Positions 10,089 through 18,960 of a DNA stretch of 64,000 nucleotides are shown piece by piece. The stretch's first letter is position 1, and every line of letters begins with the position of its first letter. The notes under the pieces are model-generated. The model was not told the DNA's origin and did not search any database. It saw only the letters and a program-made list of their open reading frames with translations. Position numbers and translations under genes: made by a program. The stretch comes from Cellulophaga sp. Hel_I_12 (GTDB taxonomy: Bacteria; Bacteroidota; Bacteroidia; Flavobacteriales; Flavobacteriaceae), in assembly GCF_000799565.1 (NCBI RefSeq), contig NZ_JUHB01000001.1, positions 1,116,001 through 1,180,000 on the forward strand, in the 5' to 3' direction.

Positions 10089-12803
10089 TTACAACGAGTA
10101 TACAAACCTAAAGGTTACAAAACGAGGCTGGATAAAGGTTTCTGACGTAAATACCGATACATTGTTGGCACTGTTACGTACTTGCGAATCTATATCTAAA
10201 AGGTTAGTAGCTCTAATTTCGTATTCCCATTTGGCATCTCTATCTTTTCTATACGCTAAAGAAGCATCCCAATTTTGAAATGATTGTGATTCTCCATTAC
10301 CTAAATCTTGGTTGGTGTACGTATAGTTTGTTCTAAAGGTTACTCTTTTCCAAACATAAGCATCAAACTCTACCGAAGGCGCATTCGTAACAAACTTGGT
10401 TTCACGACTTCCTTGATTGTTGTTGGTAACACTGTAGCGGTAATTAAAATTTAGGTTTGGTGCTACCTTAAAATTAGTTCTGATCCCTGGGGTATAGGTT
10501 TGTGTATAGCCTTCATTAACAGACTGCAATCCTTGAATAAACTGATTAATTTTACTATAATTAAAACTTCCATTTAAAGTAGCCCTAATTTTCCCAAAGG
10601 TGCGTTGTACCCGACCAAAAACATTGACGTTTTCATCGGCGAAATTAGAATTAAAAAAAGTACTTGTTCTAATGACATTGTCAAAATTGGTGAGTCCACG
10701 AATTTGATCAACGTTATTGCTATACGCTGCACGTGCAAAAACGTTTGTATAATTAAATAAATTAAAACTGTTGTATAATAAACTTACATTATGTGATAAG
10801 GCATTTTGTAGTTCTGGTTCACCAAACTGGATGCTATTAAAATTATTCAAGACCAAACCTTGCGCTAAACGAGTTACATCCGTAAAGTTATTAGCCATGT
10901 TATAATTTAAGGTTAAGGATTCACTCTTTTTAAAGTCAATTCTAGTTTCAAATTCCGGTAACAAACGGAAGAAATTTTCTTCATAGGTTACTCCAAATTG
11001 ACTGTTTTTATTTCCATACGCATGTGCCGATAGACCAGGTGTGATGGTAAACTTCCCTGTTTTAACTCGGTAGCGCATGCCTAAATAAAGATCACTAAAA
11101 TTATATTGGGTATCGTTGGTCGCTAAACCATCATTTATTAAAGGAGTTGGATTAAATTGCGAGCCGTCTTCTAAAAATTGAAAAATATTAGAATTAAAAT
11201 CTTGGCGACTAAGTATGGTTCCTAAAGTAAAATTTAAATTACTCTTCGCGTTTAAAATTCTAAAGTAATCTAGCTTAGCATCTAATTGGTTAGATTTTAT
11301 GCGTCTATTTTGCCCTAAATCATAATTTGTTAATGAAGTATCTAATCCTAAGCCTTCCGCTGTATTGTCAAAAGCATCTACACCGTTCGGATCATTGACC
11401 AGCAGCGCATTGTAGAAAGGATCTTCGTTTCTCAATAAATGCTGTGCTTCGAAGGCAAAAATATTGTTCTCGTCAAGCGTGTAATAATAATTTATATTTT
11501 GATTGATACTGTAAGGGGTTACTTCATTGAACTGAGCCGTTGTACCGACTACAGAAGAAAAAACATTTTGGTTTTGTGCGTCATTAGATATGCGACCCAA
11601 AACATCATAATCAATTTGATTACTAAAATTAGGCTTGTAGGCAGCACTTAATTTTATAAGTACTTGGTCAGAACGATCTCTACTAGATTCTTCTTGCGAT
11701 TCATCAGGGATTCCTAAATCAGGATTCGTGTATTGCACAAAGCTTGTTTCTCTAGAAAAAATGCGACTGCTATTGTAAATTAAAAATCCACTTAAATCTA
11801 AAGCTTTATTAGGAGAATAACTGAAGTTACCCGTCGCAAGTTTACTTTCAATTTCTAAGGCATTGGCTTGGTTTGTTAAGGAACCAAGTCCGTTATCGCC
11901 TAAATTTATGCTCGTACCACTGCTTCTGCTTGGTGCTCTAAAACCGCCACCAAAATTACGGATATCACGACTCGTTAAGGCTTGTTCCCCAATATTATTT
12001 AAATCCCCTATAAAGTTTAGGCTGTATTTAGGATTGTAGTAAAACAATTTGGGTTGCAATAAATAAAGCTCATTCTCTGGTGAGGCCCCACCACCGGCAG
12101 TGACCGTTCCAAACCAAAAGTTTTCCTTACCTTCTTTTAACTTTATATTTAAAGCTACATTGTCTTGATTGTTCGTTACCCCACTCAACTGACCTACTTC
12201 AGAGTAGTTACGCAACACCTGAATTTTATCAACGGCGTTTGACGGTATATTTTTTGTGGCAAGTTTCGTGTCACCATCAAAAAAGTCTTTTCCATTGATC
12301 ATTAATTTATTCACTACTTTGCCTTCAACCTCTACCTGTCCGTTTTCATTAATTTCAAAGCCGGGTAAATTTTTAATTACATCTTCTAATTTACGCTCTG
12401 TTCCTGTGTTAAAAGAATCGGCATTATAGATTAATGTGTCTCCTTTAATACTCACGGGCATTTCATAGATAAGCTCTACCTCGTCGAGCATGTTATCAGG
12501 CTGCATGATATAATTTTTGGTAATGTCTGCTTCTAAAGTAGAAATAAGATCATCAATCCCTTTCATTCCCACGTAACTAATTTTAATGGTGTACGAGCCA
12601 TTTTTTCCTAATTGTAACTTAAAATTACCTTCGGAATCTGTAATACCGTACGATTCTAAACCATTGGTGACTTTGTTAATAGCCACAACATTGGCTAATT
12701 CAAGAGGAGCATTTAAACTGTCTGTTACTACACCTTCAAATTTAATTTGAGCATGCGATATCGTTGCTACAAAAAGTAGCACAATTGAAAGTATTTTTTT
12801 CAT
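10089..12803 (-). CDS. Outer-membrane TonB-dependent-receptor-like beta-barrel protein
   Basis: A 904-residue protein with signal peptide (to SHAQ, residue 19), then a carboxypeptidase-regulatory-like beta sandwich (residues about 21-95, FEGVVTDSLNAPLELANV), a plug-like region (about 110-215, with EDVIKNLPGFEIN and NKLMINGKDFF), and a long C-terminal barrel of alternating aromatic strands ending in FVTFRFVYSL. The organisation matches the outer-membrane-beta-barrel relatives of TonB receptors (OMP_b-brl_3 type) in Bacteroidota, many of which are encoded next to a GLPGLI protein, as here (51 bases upstream gene). Substrate unknown. Confidence 0.88.
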   Translation of the reverse strand: MKKILSIVLLFVATISHAQIKFEGVVTDSLNAPLELANVVAINKVTNGLESYGITDSEGNFKLQLGKNGSYTIKISYVGMKGIDDLISTLEADITKNYIMQPDNMLDEVELIYEMPVSIKGDTLIYNADSFNTGTERKLEDVIKNLPGFEINENGQVEVEGKVVNKLMINGKDFFDGDTKLATKNIPSNAVDKIQVLRNYSEVGQLSGVTNNQDNVALNIKLKEGKENFWFGTVTAGGGASPENELYLLQPKLFYYNPKYSLNFIGDLNNIGEQALTSRDIRNFGGGFRAPSRSSGTSINLGDNGLGSLTNQANALEIESKLATGNFSYSPNKALDLSGFLIYNSSRIFSRETSFVQYTNPDLGIPDESQEESSRDRSDQVLIKLSAAYKPNFSNQIDYDVLGRISNDAQNQNVFSSVVGTTAQFNEVTPYSINQNINYYYTLDENNIFAFEAQHLLRNEDPFYNALLVNDPNGVDAFDNTAEGLGLDTSLTNYDLGQNRRIKSNQLDAKLDYFRILNAKSNLNFTLGTILSRQDFNSNIFQFLEDGSQFNPTPLINDGLATNDTQYNFSDLYLGMRYRVKTGKFTITPGLSAHAYGNKNSQFGVTYEENFFRLLPEFETRIDFKKSESLTLNYNMANNFTDVTRLAQGLVLNNFNSIQFGEPELQNALSHNVSLLYNSFNLFNYTNVFARAAYSNNVDQIRGLTNFDNVIRTSTFFNSNFADENVNVFGRVQRTFGKIRATLNGSFNYSKINQFIQGLQSVNEGYTQTYTPGIRTNFKVAPNLNFNYRYSVTNNNQGSRETKFVTNAPSVEFDAYVWKRVTFRTNYTYTNQDLGNGESQSFQNWDASLAYRKDRDAKWEYEIRATNLLDIDSQVRNSANNVSVFTSETFIQPRFVTFRFVYSL

Positions 12804-12854
12804 AAAATTAGGTTGATTTGTGTAGTATGTTATTGGTTGTTTTTGTTGTTCAAA

Positions 12855-13691
12855 TTAACCCCGTCCTCGTCCTCGATTGTTTCTCATTTCAATCATTTTT
12901 CCTTGAACTGTTTCGCGGTATTCACTTTTCGTAATCTCTTTTCCCTTATCGGGTGCTTCAATCTTTAATTTTGTCTTAGGATTCATAACAATTTTAGAAC
13001 ATAGCATGGTTGTATTTCCTGCACTTACTTCTAAGATAAGACCCGGTAATCCCCAATACTCACTAGGACCATGACTAACGGGTACTTGAAGGGTATACCA
13101 TGCTTCAACCTCTGTCATGGGTATTTCAGGAACTACTTTTTCTACTGCCGTTGAGTCTGCATTTGCCTCAGGTTCTTGGGCTATGTCGCTCCAGGAAAAA
13201 TTGTACCAAGTTAACTCTGCCGTTGGTATAGATGCCGTAGCTTTAAAACATAAATACTGACCAATTTGTTTTGATTCTGATCCCATTTTCCAATTGATCA
13301 CTTGTAATTTATCTTTTACTAAAAATTGCTTGCCGTAAAACTCTTGACTTTGAATCAACATATTTTCTTTTACGTTTTTATAAGAGTCACCTTGGGCAAA
13401 ATTCTTACCCCAAGAATCTGTTGCTCCTGACATGGCGTCTAATTTATCTTCTTCATTAAAAAAAGAAGCCTCCTTATCAAAGCTAAGGACATATGTTTTT
13501 TCTAATCTGTTTTTCATACGCTCTTGTATCTGCTTTTTTTGAGCTTCGCTCATACGTGCGCCCCAGGTCCCAAGATCCATGGTAGACTTAGAAATGTATG
13601 TTGCTTCACCCTGAAATTCCTGAGCATTACTAATGAACGATTGGCATAAAAAGAAAGATAAAATACTGATTTTAAAAAGTAAGGATTTCAT
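12855..13691 (-). CDS. GLPGLI family protein
   Basis: A 278-residue secreted protein (signal peptide to NAQ, residue 24) carrying the family-defining motif in EYWGLPGLILEVSAG near residue 220, the preceding WYTLQVPVSHGP strand and an arginine/glycine-rich end (RNNRGRGRG). GLPGLI proteins are Bacteroidota-specific, of unknown function, and commonly sit beside a TonB-receptor-like barrel; here it is the promoter-proximal gene of the pair. A TATATTTG -7 element lies upstream on the minus strand. Confidence 0.9.
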   Translation of the reverse strand: MKSLLFKISILSFFLCQSFISNAQEFQGEATYISKSTMDLGTWGARMSEAQKKQIQERMKNRLEKTYVLSFDKEASFFNEEDKLDAMSGATDSWGKNFAQGDSYKNVKENMLIQSQEFYGKQFLVKDKLQVINWKMGSESKQIGQYLCFKATASIPTAELTWYNFSWSDIAQEPEANADSTAVEKVVPEIPMTEVEAWYTLQVPVSHGPSEYWGLPGLILEVSAGNTTMLCSKIVMNPKTKLKIEAPDKGKEITKSEYRETVQGKMIEMRNNRGRGRG

Positions 13692-13719
13692 AATAAAAAA
13701 TTAAATTTGTTTTGTTTAA

Positions 13720-13727
13720 CAAATATA
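13720..13727 (-). promoter_or_regulatory. Putative -7 element for GLPGLI operon
   Basis: On the minus strand these bases read TATATTTG, an exact TAnnTTTG match, 29 bases before the GLPGLI ATG. A TTTG further upstream (13741-13744 on the plus strand as CAAA) is closer than the usual -33 spacing, so only the -7 element is claimed. Confidence 0.4.
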
Positions 13728-14102
13728 TAAAAATATTGAACAAATTTTTTTTATTGTCATAATATTAACAGTGTTTATACAGTATCTACAAGCAAAATCT
13801 AATTTCTTAAACAGAATAGTAAAATTATACAAATACTCCTTTCTATTGAACGACTACTAAATTGTAGTACACTACATTCTCAATCAGTAGTACGTACAGC
13901 TCTTTGATTTTAAATTAGGTTTATGGTTTAACTAAGCTTAGTTAAATATTTGTTAAAGAAAAAAAGTAGCTAGAGTAAATGGTGAATAAGTGCTGTTAAC
14001 AATCTAAAAATCCTGAAACTTTTTCTTCGTAATCCTAATCTTAACTTTTCACTTTTAGCAATGCGCACGTTTCTATTTTAGAGATAAAAAAACGGTAATT
14101 AT

Positions 14103-14120
14103 TTGAACAATACCGTTCAA
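14103..14120. promoter_or_regulatory. Inverted repeat, candidate operator of export operon
   Basis: TTGAAC and GTTCAA arms with a six-base spacer, about 105 bases before the adaptor ATG. The arms are perfect; an overlapping AACGGTA/TACCGTT pair adds symmetry. Which regulator would bind is unknown, none is encoded alongside. Confidence 0.35.
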
Positions 14121-14223
14121 TTCTAATGCAACAAACAGACCAAAAGGCTTGTTACCTACCCCATTATGTAGTACATTAGAGCGTATCAAAATAGCGCAAG
14201 AGCTATAGAAAAAGTGTTCATGT

Positions 14224-15309
14224 ATGAGTTACAAACTAGGAATTCTTAATGTGATAGGATTTTTTTTAATGATATCCTGTACTCGTAATGTTGAAACCAT
14301 ACAGCCCGAAGTTAAAAATATCACCGAAAGTGTTTATGCGTCAGGATTCATAAAGAGTAAAAATCAATATGAAGTGTATGCTAAGACTACGGGAATCATC
14401 GAAGAAATTTATGTTTCTGAAGGCATGCAAATCAAAAAAGGAGACCCTATTTTTAAATTGAATCAAAAAGATTTAAAAATTGTTACGGATAATGCTAGAG
14501 TTGCTTCTTCAATGGCTGATTACACAACAAATTCTGATAAATTAAAAGATGCAAAAACAGCCATAGCCTACGCCATAAAAAAACGCTTGAATGATTCTTT
14601 ATTATATGATAGACAAAAAAAATTATGGGACAACAGAATTGGAAGTAAGGTAGAGCTTGAACAAAGAGAACTCAATTTTGAAAATGCCAAGTTGAATGTG
14701 GCCAGCGCTCAAACAACTTACGAAGATTTAAGACGTAGCTTAAAACTAAGTTCGGATCAAAGTAAAAATAATTTAGAAATTGCAAAACTTTTAGAAAATG
14801 ATCTCATTATACGAAGTGAACTTGATGGTGTGGTTTATAAACTGAATAAAGAAAAAGGAGAACTCATTACTAGTCAAGAACCTCAAGCCATCATTGGCGC
14901 TACTACTTTCACTATCGAATTAGCCATTGATGAATTCGATATTGTAAAAATTAAAATAGGTCAGGAAGTAATTATCCGTATGGATAGTTATAAGTCTCAG
15001 GTGTTCGAAGCTCAAATTATAGCCGTTGATCCCATGATGAATGCAAGAACACGCTCTTTTCAAGCCCATGCTACTTTTAGAAAGGAACCCAAGGAGTTAT
15101 ATCCGAATCTCACAGTAGAGGCAAATATTATTATTCAAAAAAAAGAGGCTGTTTTAACCATTCCTAGGAAGTATATGGTCAATGACTCTAGTGTTATGCT
15201 TGAAGGAGGAAAACTAAAACAGGTAGAAACAGGGTTAATGGATTATGATGTAGTCGAAATAAAAGCGGGCATTTCAAAAACAACGAAACTAGAATTACCT
15301 AAAAAATGA
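14224..15309 (+). CDS. HlyD-type periplasmic adaptor lipoprotein of ABC export system
   Basis: A 361-residue membrane-fusion protein. The N-terminus (hydrophobic stretch then MISC at about residue 19) looks like a lipoprotein signal. A biotinyl/lipoyl-like half (GIIEEIYVSEGMQIKKGDP, residues about 58-76), a central helical hairpin (about 85-195), the second lipoyl half (IIRSELDGVVYKLNKEKGE) and a beta-barrel domain follow in the usual order. It bridges an inner-membrane transporter to the outer membrane. First gene of a three-gene operon; its stop overlaps the permease start (ATGA at 15306-15309). No outer-membrane TolC-like factor is present in the window. Confidence 0.9.
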   Translation: MSYKLGILNVIGFFLMISCTRNVETIQPEVKNITESVYASGFIKSKNQYEVYAKTTGIIEEIYVSEGMQIKKGDPIFKLNQKDLKIVTDNARVASSMADYTTNSDKLKDAKTAIAYAIKKRLNDSLLYDRQKKLWDNRIGSKVELEQRELNFENAKLNVASAQTTYEDLRRSLKLSSDQSKNNLEIAKLLENDLIIRSELDGVVYKLNKEKGELITSQEPQAIIGATTFTIELAIDEFDIVKIKIGQEVIIRMDSYKSQVFEAQIIAVDPMMNARTRSFQAHATFRKEPKELYPNLTVEANIIIQKKEAVLTIPRKYMVNDSSVMLEGGKLKQVETGLMDYDVVEIKAGISKTTKLELPKK

Positions 15310-16565
15310 AGGTAAAGCATATTACAGAAATTGCCGGTGCGCTCATGCGGGCGCGATGGAAACAAACACTAGTTGCGGCCATTGGCGTTACTTTTAGTAT
15401 TGCGCTGTTTATTACGCTACTTGGTTTTATGGAAGGGCTAAACCAATTGTTAGACGGCATTGTTTTAAATAGAACGCCACACGTACGACTATACAATGAT
15501 ATTCTGCCCTCCAAAAAACAACCTATAGCGCTAAGTGAAGACTATCAAAACTACTATCATTTTATCAGCTCTATAAAGCCAACCAATACAAGAGAGGAAA
15601 TTTATAACGCCAAAAAAATCATCAATAAACTCGAAAATGATAAAAGAGTAAAGGGAGTAGCGCCTAAAGCCACTGCGCAAGTGTTCTATAATTTAGGGAA
15701 TATAGATGTCAACGGCATTATTAATGGTATCGACCCTGAAAAAGAAGCACAACTTTTTTCATTTTCAGACTACATTACCCAAGGAAATTATAAGGAACTC
15801 AAAACGGTAACCAATAGTATTATACTAGGACAAGGTGCGGCAAAAGTGATGAATGCTGAACTGGATGATATCATTACGATCACAAATACCGAAGGTGAGC
15901 AATTTACCTTAAAAGTAATTGGCTTTTTTGAATCTGGAATTGCCGAAGTAGATAAAGTTCAAAGCTATACGAGCCTAGCTACCACACAAAAAATACTCGG
16001 TAAAAACAGCAACTATTTAAGTGATATTCAGATAAAACTACATCATTTAAATCTGGCTCCTGCATTAGCCTTGGAATACGAACAGTTTTTTGAACTTGAT
16101 GCCGAAGACATACAAACAGCCAATGCGCAATTTGAAACAGGTAGTAGTGTTCGGTCCATTATCAGCTATGCTGTCGGCATTACACTACTTATTGTATCAG
16201 GGTTTGGTATCTATAACATTCTCAATATGCTTATTTATGAAAAAATGGATACTATTGCCATCTTAAAAGCCACTGGCTTTGCAGGTGCTGATGTTAAAAA
16301 AATATTTTTAACTATTTCTCTAAGTATTGGCGTAGCAGGTGCTTTGGCTGGCATACTCTTAGGTTTTTTATTCTCACTTGGTATTGATGCCATTCCTTTT
16401 GATACCGCTTCATTACCTACGGTAAAAACCTATCCAATTGATTATGGAATTCACTATTACCTGATAGCCGTCATTTTTGCCATTGCCACCACTTCTTTAG
16501 CCGGTTGGTTGCCCGCCAAAAAAGCGAGCAAGGTGGATCCTGTCGAAATTATAAGAGGTAAATAA
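15306..16565 (+). CDS. ABC transporter permease, MacB/LolE (FtsX) type
   Basis: A 419-residue protein: TM1 near residues 18-40, a large periplasmic MacB-core-like domain (about 45-280), then three C-terminal helices (about 283-305, 335-360, 380-402) ending in GWLPAKKASKVDPVEIIRGK, a typical FtsX-domain tail. Four-helix layout places it with mechanotransmission transporters (LolC/E, MacB without fused ATPase). It starts inside the adaptor's last codon and ends directly before the ATPase ATG, so translation is coupled. Confidence 0.92.
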   Translation: MKVKHITEIAGALMRARWKQTLVAAIGVTFSIALFITLLGFMEGLNQLLDGIVLNRTPHVRLYNDILPSKKQPIALSEDYQNYYHFISSIKPTNTREEIYNAKKIINKLENDKRVKGVAPKATAQVFYNLGNIDVNGIINGIDPEKEAQLFSFSDYITQGNYKELKTVTNSIILGQGAAKVMNAELDDIITITNTEGEQFTLKVIGFFESGIAEVDKVQSYTSLATTQKILGKNSNYLSDIQIKLHHLNLAPALALEYEQFFELDAEDIQTANAQFETGSSVRSIISYAVGITLLIVSGFGIYNILNMLIYEKMDTIAILKATGFAGADVKKIFLTISLSIGVAGALAGILLGFLFSLGIDAIPFDTASLPTVKTYPIDYGIHYYLIAVIFAIATTSLAGWLPAKKASKVDPVEIIRGK

Positions 16566-17249
16566 ATGCATAACAATACCATCCTTAGTGCGAATGGCAT
16601 CAACAAATCGTTTTACGACCCTGTAGAAATACATGTTTTAAAAGATGTCTCTTTTACTGTTTCTCGTGGAGAATATACTTCTATTATAGGTAGATCGGGA
16701 AGTGGAAAATCTACCTTACTCTACATATTATCTACAATGGATACTGATTTTACAGGAGCGCTTTTTATTGATGGTATTAGCATCCGTGATAAATCCGAAC
16801 AGCAGCTAGCAGCCATACGAAACGAAAAGATAGGATTTGTGTTTCAATTTCATTATTTACTCAACGAATTTACTGCCCTCAAGAATGTGATGCTACCTGG
16901 GTTTAAGCTAAATAAGCTTAGTGAAGAAGAGTTAGAGCATAAAGCCTATACCCATTTAAAAGATTTAGGCATTGAAAAATTAGCCAAAAAAATGGCCTAC
17001 CAATTATCGGGCGGTGAAAAGCAACGTGTTGCTATTGCCCGTGCCATGATCAATGATCCCGTATTGCTAATGTGTGATGAACCTACAGGAAATTTAGATT
17101 CTAAAAATGCAGCTATTGTTTTTAATATCTTTAAAGAACTAACTGAAAGCTTTAATAAAACAATATTGGTAGTCACACACGATTTAGATTTTGCTGATAA
17201 AACAGGGCGTATCATTGAATTAGATGATGGCCGAGTTATCCGAGATTAA
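16566..17249 (+). CDS. ABC transporter ATP-binding protein, LolD/MacB type
   Basis: A 227-residue ATPase with Walker A (GRSGSGKST, about residue 42), Q-loop (FQFHYLL), signature LSGGEKQRVAIARA, Walker B (VLLMCDEPTGNLD) and H-loop (VVTHD). The GNLDSKNA extension is characteristic of the LolD/MacB branch. It powers the adjacent permease; the ATG follows the permease stop with no spacing. Exported substrate may be a drug, peptide or lipid; the sequence does not decide. Confidence 0.95.
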   Translation: MHNNTILSANGINKSFYDPVEIHVLKDVSFTVSRGEYTSIIGRSGSGKSTLLYILSTMDTDFTGALFIDGISIRDKSEQQLAAIRNEKIGFVFQFHYLLNEFTALKNVMLPGFKLNKLSEEELEHKAYTHLKDLGIEKLAKKMAYQLSGGEKQRVAIARAMINDPVLLMCDEPTGNLDSKNAAIVFNIFKELTESFNKTILVVTHDLDFADKTGRIIELDDGRVIRD

Positions 17250-17375
17250 AAAGCTGTAAAAATCATTTTAACTAAGGTTCTAATTTTTAGGTAACATAAA
17301 ACAGATTAAAACATGGAAAATAAAAACTCGTTTTTGTGTATTAAAATACTCAAGCTAAAATAACGCTATAATTTG

Positions 17376-17996
17376 ATGCTTAAAACACTTTTAATTAGTG
17401 GCTTGCTTTACCTTTTCTTTTTGCCCTATGAGACTTTCTGCCAGGAAAAACAAAGCGGTGACTATATCGTAAATATCGAAGGAGATACCCTGTTCGGAAA
17501 AGTTCAACACTTAAATAAAAAAAATGTCAATCCAAAATATTACAAAAAAATTAGGTGGACAAATCAGCAAGGGCAACGCAGAAAATTCAATAGAAAAGAT
17601 GTTTTAGCTTTTAGTGTGGACCATCAAATTTTCGAAGGTTTTTGGCTAAAACCATCATCACAAAATGGCTTATTTGGAACGTTTACGTACACTATAGATC
17701 CTAAAAAAAAAGAACGCTATTTTTTAAAAACACTGCATAGAGGTAGTCTAAATCATTATGAATTGGGGTGGTGGGAACAAGGCGAATCGCTTTTCCTGAC
17801 CTTAGAGTTATTTAAAAAAAAAGAGGACATGTTTTTAATCAGGGTAGATCAAGGTGTACTCGGTTTAAAAAGAAAATCACTAATCCATTATTTTCAAGAA
17901 TGCCCTCAGCTAGTAGAGAAGATAAAAAACAAAGTACTGAAAAACTCCTCGGAAATTGTGAGTTTTTACACTACAAAATGTGATAATCCCCAATAA
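17376..17996 (+). CDS. Hypothetical secreted protein
   Basis: A 206-residue protein from the ATG at 17376 (a TTG just before it is less likely). Signal peptide to about residue 22 (PYETFCQ, with a Cys that could also be a lipid site). The mature part is basic and rich in Lys and aromatic residues: it opens with GDYIVNIEGDTLFGKV, a start often seen in Bacteroidota secreted proteins that describe a beta-stranded domain, followed by RKFNRKDVLAFSV. I do not recognise a named family. It stands alone between the export operon and the phosphatidyltransferase. Confidence 0.65.
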   Translation: MLKTLLISGLLYLFFLPYETFCQEKQSGDYIVNIEGDTLFGKVQHLNKKNVNPKYYKKIRWTNQQGQRRKFNRKDVLAFSVDHQIFEGFWLKPSSQNGLFGTFTYTIDPKKKERYFLKTLHRGSLNHYELGWWEQGESLFLTLELFKKKEDMFLIRVDQGVLGLKRKSLIHYFQECPQLVEKIKNKVLKNSSEIVSFYTTKCDNPQ

Positions 17997-18078
17997 AAAG
18001 TTAGTCCTTTTATCCTAAAATTGATAAATGTTTCCTTAAATACGGTTTGTGTGCATTTCCTAATTGTTAATTTAACCT

Positions 18079-18086
18079 TACCTTTG
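18079..18086 (+). promoter_or_regulatory. Putative -7 promoter element
   Basis: TACCTTTG, exact TAnnTTTG match, 76 bases before the ATG at 18162, with a possible TTG upstream at 18064 at sub-optimal spacing. Would serve the CDP-alcohol phosphatidyltransferase and perhaps downstream genes. Confidence 0.4.
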
Positions 18087-18152
18087 TACCTCCATTTTTT
18101 GAGGCAGACTAAGCTAGCGTGTTTTCGTTATTGGTAGTACTCTTAAAAATGG

Positions 18153-18929
18153 ATGCTTACCATGTCAAAATTACCTCAAGAAAATATTTTTTTAGACCTA
18201 TCAGATTACGGTAGATCACCCGCCAGATTCATTGCCAAATCCTTTAAAAACACAGCTGTTACGCCCATACACATCACCTTGATATTTGTAGTCTCAGGAC
18301 TAATAGGTATTTGGTGTATTCTCAATGAACAGTATTGGTATGCTGGTTTCTTTTTGATTCTGAAATCTATTTTAGACGCTGCAGATGGAGAGTTAGCCCG
18401 GATAAAGCAAACCCCATCGTACACGGGAAGGTATTTAGACTCTGTGTCTGACATCATTTTAAACTTTTTGATCCTATGGACCGTTTACCATGTAACCAAT
18501 GGCTCCTTACTTTATATGTTTTTAGCTTTTTTTGGAATGCAATTACAAGGCACACTTTACAACTACTATTACGTAATTCTAAGAAATAAATACGATGGAG
18601 ATACCACGAGTCGTGTTTTTGAAATCGATACGCCAATAGCCCTAAAAGGTGAAAAGCAAAGCCATGTCAATATTTTATTTTCTTGCTATAAATTCTGTTA
18701 TGGTATTTTTGACCAACTTATTTATGCCTTGGATAAAAATGCAGCTAAAAGTAAAAAATTACCAAATTGGTTTATGACTTTAGTTTCTATTTTTGGTTTG
18801 GGTTTTCAATTACTGCTCATTTCAATTTTACTAGCTTTTAATTTAAAAGAATTCATTATTCCTTTCTTTATCCTGTTTTCTATTTTTATCTTTATTTTTA
18901 TTGGCATCCGGAAACTTATTAACCATTAA
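18153..18929 (+). CDS. CDP-alcohol phosphatidyltransferase family membrane protein
   Basis: A 258-residue integral membrane protein. The full signature D-x2-DG-x2-AR-x8-G-x3-D-x3-D is present at residues 75-100 (DAADGELAR ... GRYLDSVSD), so all catalytic metal-binding aspartates are there. These enzymes transfer a phosphoalcohol from CDP-linked donors to an acceptor alcohol, usually in phospholipid synthesis. Several helices follow (about residues 105-135, 210-255). Alternative start ATG at 18162 removes only three residues. The specific product (PG, PI, or an atypical lipid) is not evident. Confidence 0.9.
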   Translation: MLTMSKLPQENIFLDLSDYGRSPARFIAKSFKNTAVTPIHITLIFVVSGLIGIWCILNEQYWYAGFFLILKSILDAADGELARIKQTPSYTGRYLDSVSDIILNFLILWTVYHVTNGSLLYMFLAFFGMQLQGTLYNYYYVILRNKYDGDTTSRVFEIDTPIALKGEKQSHVNILFSCYKFCYGIFDQLIYALDKNAAKSKKLPNWFMTLVSIFGLGFQLLLISILLAFNLKEFIIPFFILFSIFIFIFIGIRKLINH

Positions 18930-18960
18930 CCACGCTTGTCTTTAATTTATTCTAATTTTA

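Larger units (their letters stand above)
13692..14223. other. 532-base divergent intergenic region with inverted repeats
   Basis: No gene seen. It separates the minus-strand GLPGLI operon from the plus-strand export operon. It holds TGTAGT-AC-ACTACA (13863-13876), a repeat of the TGTAGTAC half at 14167-14174 close to the export operon start, and TTGAAC-N6-GTTCAA (14103-14120), nested with AACGGTA/TACCGTT. Confidence 0.6.
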
